Part shown: piece by piece, positions 62,513 through 64,000 of the stretch
Numbering within the stretch: position 1 is the stretch's first letter
How the letters are laid out: each line of letters opens with the position of its first letter
DNA from: Psychrobacter sp. WY6
GTDB taxonomy: Bacteria; Pseudomonadota; Gammaproteobacteria; Pseudomonadales; Moraxellaceae
Reading direction: 5' to 3'
Assembly (NCBI RefSeq): GCF_018448495.1
Contig: NZ_CP049902.1
Span: forward strand, 1,984,001-2,048,000
DNA: 64,000 nucleotides
Position numbers and translations under genes: made by a program
The notes under the pieces: generated by a model
Database searches by the model: none
Told to the model about the DNA's origin: nothing
Seen by the model: only the letters and a program-made list of their open reading frames with translations

Positions 62513-64000
62513 ATGAACTCAGAAAATAGTAAGTCTTATCTTTACAATGAAACATTACCCATTGAAGGTATGACCTGTGCTTCCTGTGTGGGGCGGGTGG
62601 AAAAAGCATTAAAAAAAGTTGAAGGTGTTGAAAATGCTGAGGTGAATCTTCGACTGAAAACGCCATGATTTCCTCGTCTCAACCTTTAGATCTTATCGCA
62701 GCAACCAAAGCCGTAGAACGAGCCGGTTATAAGGTCTTGGCCTCTCAGCCGATTGAGCTGTCGATAGAAGGTATGACTTGTGCTTCCTGCGTTGGACGGG
62801 TAGAAAAAGCCTTAAAAAAAGTTGAAGGCGTACAACAAGCAAACGTCAACCTTGCTACTGAACGCGCATGGGTACAAGGCAACGCTCAAGTACAGAGCAG
62901 CGATTTGATTCAAGCCGTTAAAAAAGCGGGGTACACGGCTAAGCAGATTGAGCAGAATGCACGTGTTCGACAGGATAAAAAAGCCACGGAGCAGCAACAG
63001 CTGAAACGAGATTTGATGATCTCTTTAATTCTAGCCGTGCCTGTTTTTATTCTAGAAATGGGGTCACATATGATTCCAGCTTTTCATATGTGGGTCATGG
63101 ACAATATCGGCACGCAACAAAGCTGGCTGATTCAATTTGTTTTGACCACGCTGGTACTCATCTTTCCAGGCCGACGTTTTTATCAAAAAGGTATTCCAGC
63201 ATTATGGCGCTTGGCTCCAGATATGAATTCATTGGTGGCTGTTGGAACACTGGCGGCTTATAGTTTTTCGCTAGTCGCAACATTTATTCCACAAGTTCTA
63301 CCTGAGGGTACTGTGAATGTGTATTACGAAGCGGCGGCTGTGATTGTGAGCTTAATTTTATTAGGGCGTTATTTCGAGGCAAAAGCCAAAGGGCGTACCT
63401 CTCAAGCCATTCAACATCTAGTGGGTATGCAAGCAAAACAGCACGTGTTCACCACAATGGGCAAGTGACTGAAGTACCGATTGCAGAGGTGACCACAGAA
63501 ACGATTGTTGAGATTCGTCCCGGTGAGCGTGTTCCAGTCGATGGTGAAGTAATTGAAGGTCAAAGTTATATTGATGAATCCATGATTACAGGTGAACCCG
63601 TTCCTGTCAAAAAACAAGTCGGTGATCAAGTGGTCGGAGGAACAGTCAATCAGAATGGAACCTTAAATTTTCGGGTGACTGCTATCGGAGAATCGTCGGT
63701 ATTGGCACAAATCATTCGCATGGTTGAACAGGCTCAAGGGTCTAAATTACCGATTCAGGCATTGGTTGATAAAGTCACTATGTGGTTTGTCCCCATGGTC
63801 ATGCTCTTAGCAATGCTCACTTTTATAGTCTGGTTTATCTTTGGTCCTGACCCTGCGTTGACGTTTAGTCTCGTCAACGCCGTTGCCGTCCTAATCATTG
63901 CTTGTCCCTGTGCAATGGGATTGGCAACCCCTACATCCATAATGGTTGGTACAGGTCGCGGCGCAGAAATGGGCGTCTTATTCCGCAAAGGTGAAGCGTT
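62513..64000 (+). CDS. copA: Copper-translocating P1B-ATPase CopA, partial at right edge, two apparent frameshifts
   Basis: Cu(I) export ATPase; the first 490 or so residues are here and the rest lies beyond the edge. Two N-terminal HMA domains, each with [20 protein letters not shown], the second an almost exact copy of the first. Membrane helices follow from [12 protein letters not shown]; the actuator TGEPVPV motif is near 63590 and the CPC copper site ([14 protein letters not shown]) near 63905. The frame breaks near 62652 (one base short before ATENAM) and near 63448. A CopZ-like chaperone gene is divergent. Confidence 0.95.

Noticed and set aside
1..64000. tRNA, rRNA, riboswitch or CRISPR features
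   Set aside because: I looked for cloverleaf-like blocks, rRNA motifs and repeat-spacer patterns and saw none I could support. A covariance-model scan would be needed to be sure.

Overview
Organism. The gene content points to the Moraxellaceae (Gammaproteobacteria), most likely Psychrobacter. The main clues are an Acr1-type fatty acyl-CoA reductase, a FabG4/MaoC/thiolase group, an AceE-type homodimeric pyruvate dehydrogenase with a two-lipoyl AceF, parAB beside rsmG, and exbB-exbD-msbA-lpxK-kdsB. The DNA is moderately AT-rich. This placement is from recognised protein families, not from a database search.

Sequence quality. About twenty-five coding regions are broken by single-base shifts, often at homopolymers. 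Several are normally essential or metabolically central: aceE, msbA, holB, parA, rsmG and ilvD. In each case the neighbouring frame continues the same protein family. I read most of these as uncorrected indels in the assembly, not biology, and annotate the whole locus as one gene with the shift points noted.

Layout. (1) 1-12.3 kb, minus strand: a block of large exported DUF11/SdrD-B-like surface proteins (A 12277-10654, B 10380-9913, C 9861-6500, D 6366-1040) and a small exported protein (E 875-102). B to E look like one operon ending at a terminator at 31-67. Gene C is interrupted by a 1191-bp IS3-family element (8084-9274) with a 4-bp GTAC target duplication; removing it restores the frame. 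(2) 12.9-17.5 kb: aceE-aceF. (3) 17.7-25.2 kb: OmpW-like porin, a 75-aa zinc-ribbon membrane protein, a voltage-gated K+ channel, a TerD-like protein, a WYL regulator and a LonB/YcbZ-like protease. (4) 25.5-35.5 kb: rsmG, parA, parB, exbB, exbD, msbA, lpxK, kdsB, holB, pilZ. (5) 35.8-44.4 kb: ppk2, a thiolase with a disordered N-terminal extension, FabG4-like reductase, MaoC hydratase, a small phosphatase and a serine hydrolase, plus two copies of a ~165-bp MITE-like element. (6) 44.5-55.1 kb: Na+/H+ antiporter, ilvD, an unknown protein, HIT protein, BetT-like transporter, dusB, DUF1622 protein, acr1-like reductase, ppiC. (7) 55.4-59.2 kb: flavin monooxygenase, lipoprotein metallo-hydrolase and cysteine hydrolase, divergent from a GlxA-type AraC regulator. 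(8) 59.3-64.0 kb: a metal island with a Cd/Zn ATPase plus MerR regulator, an HMA metallochaperone and a copper ATPase running off the right edge.

How it fits together. Most of the window is housekeeping. The accessory parts are the surface-protein operon, the small oxidoreductase/hydrolase cluster and the metal island. The best candidate for something undescribed is the surface-protein operon, where a very large protein with an outer-membrane-barrel-like C-terminus (D) sits with smaller exported DUF11-type proteins. In the metal island, three MerR-type promoters can be seen, two of them near-identical and divergent.
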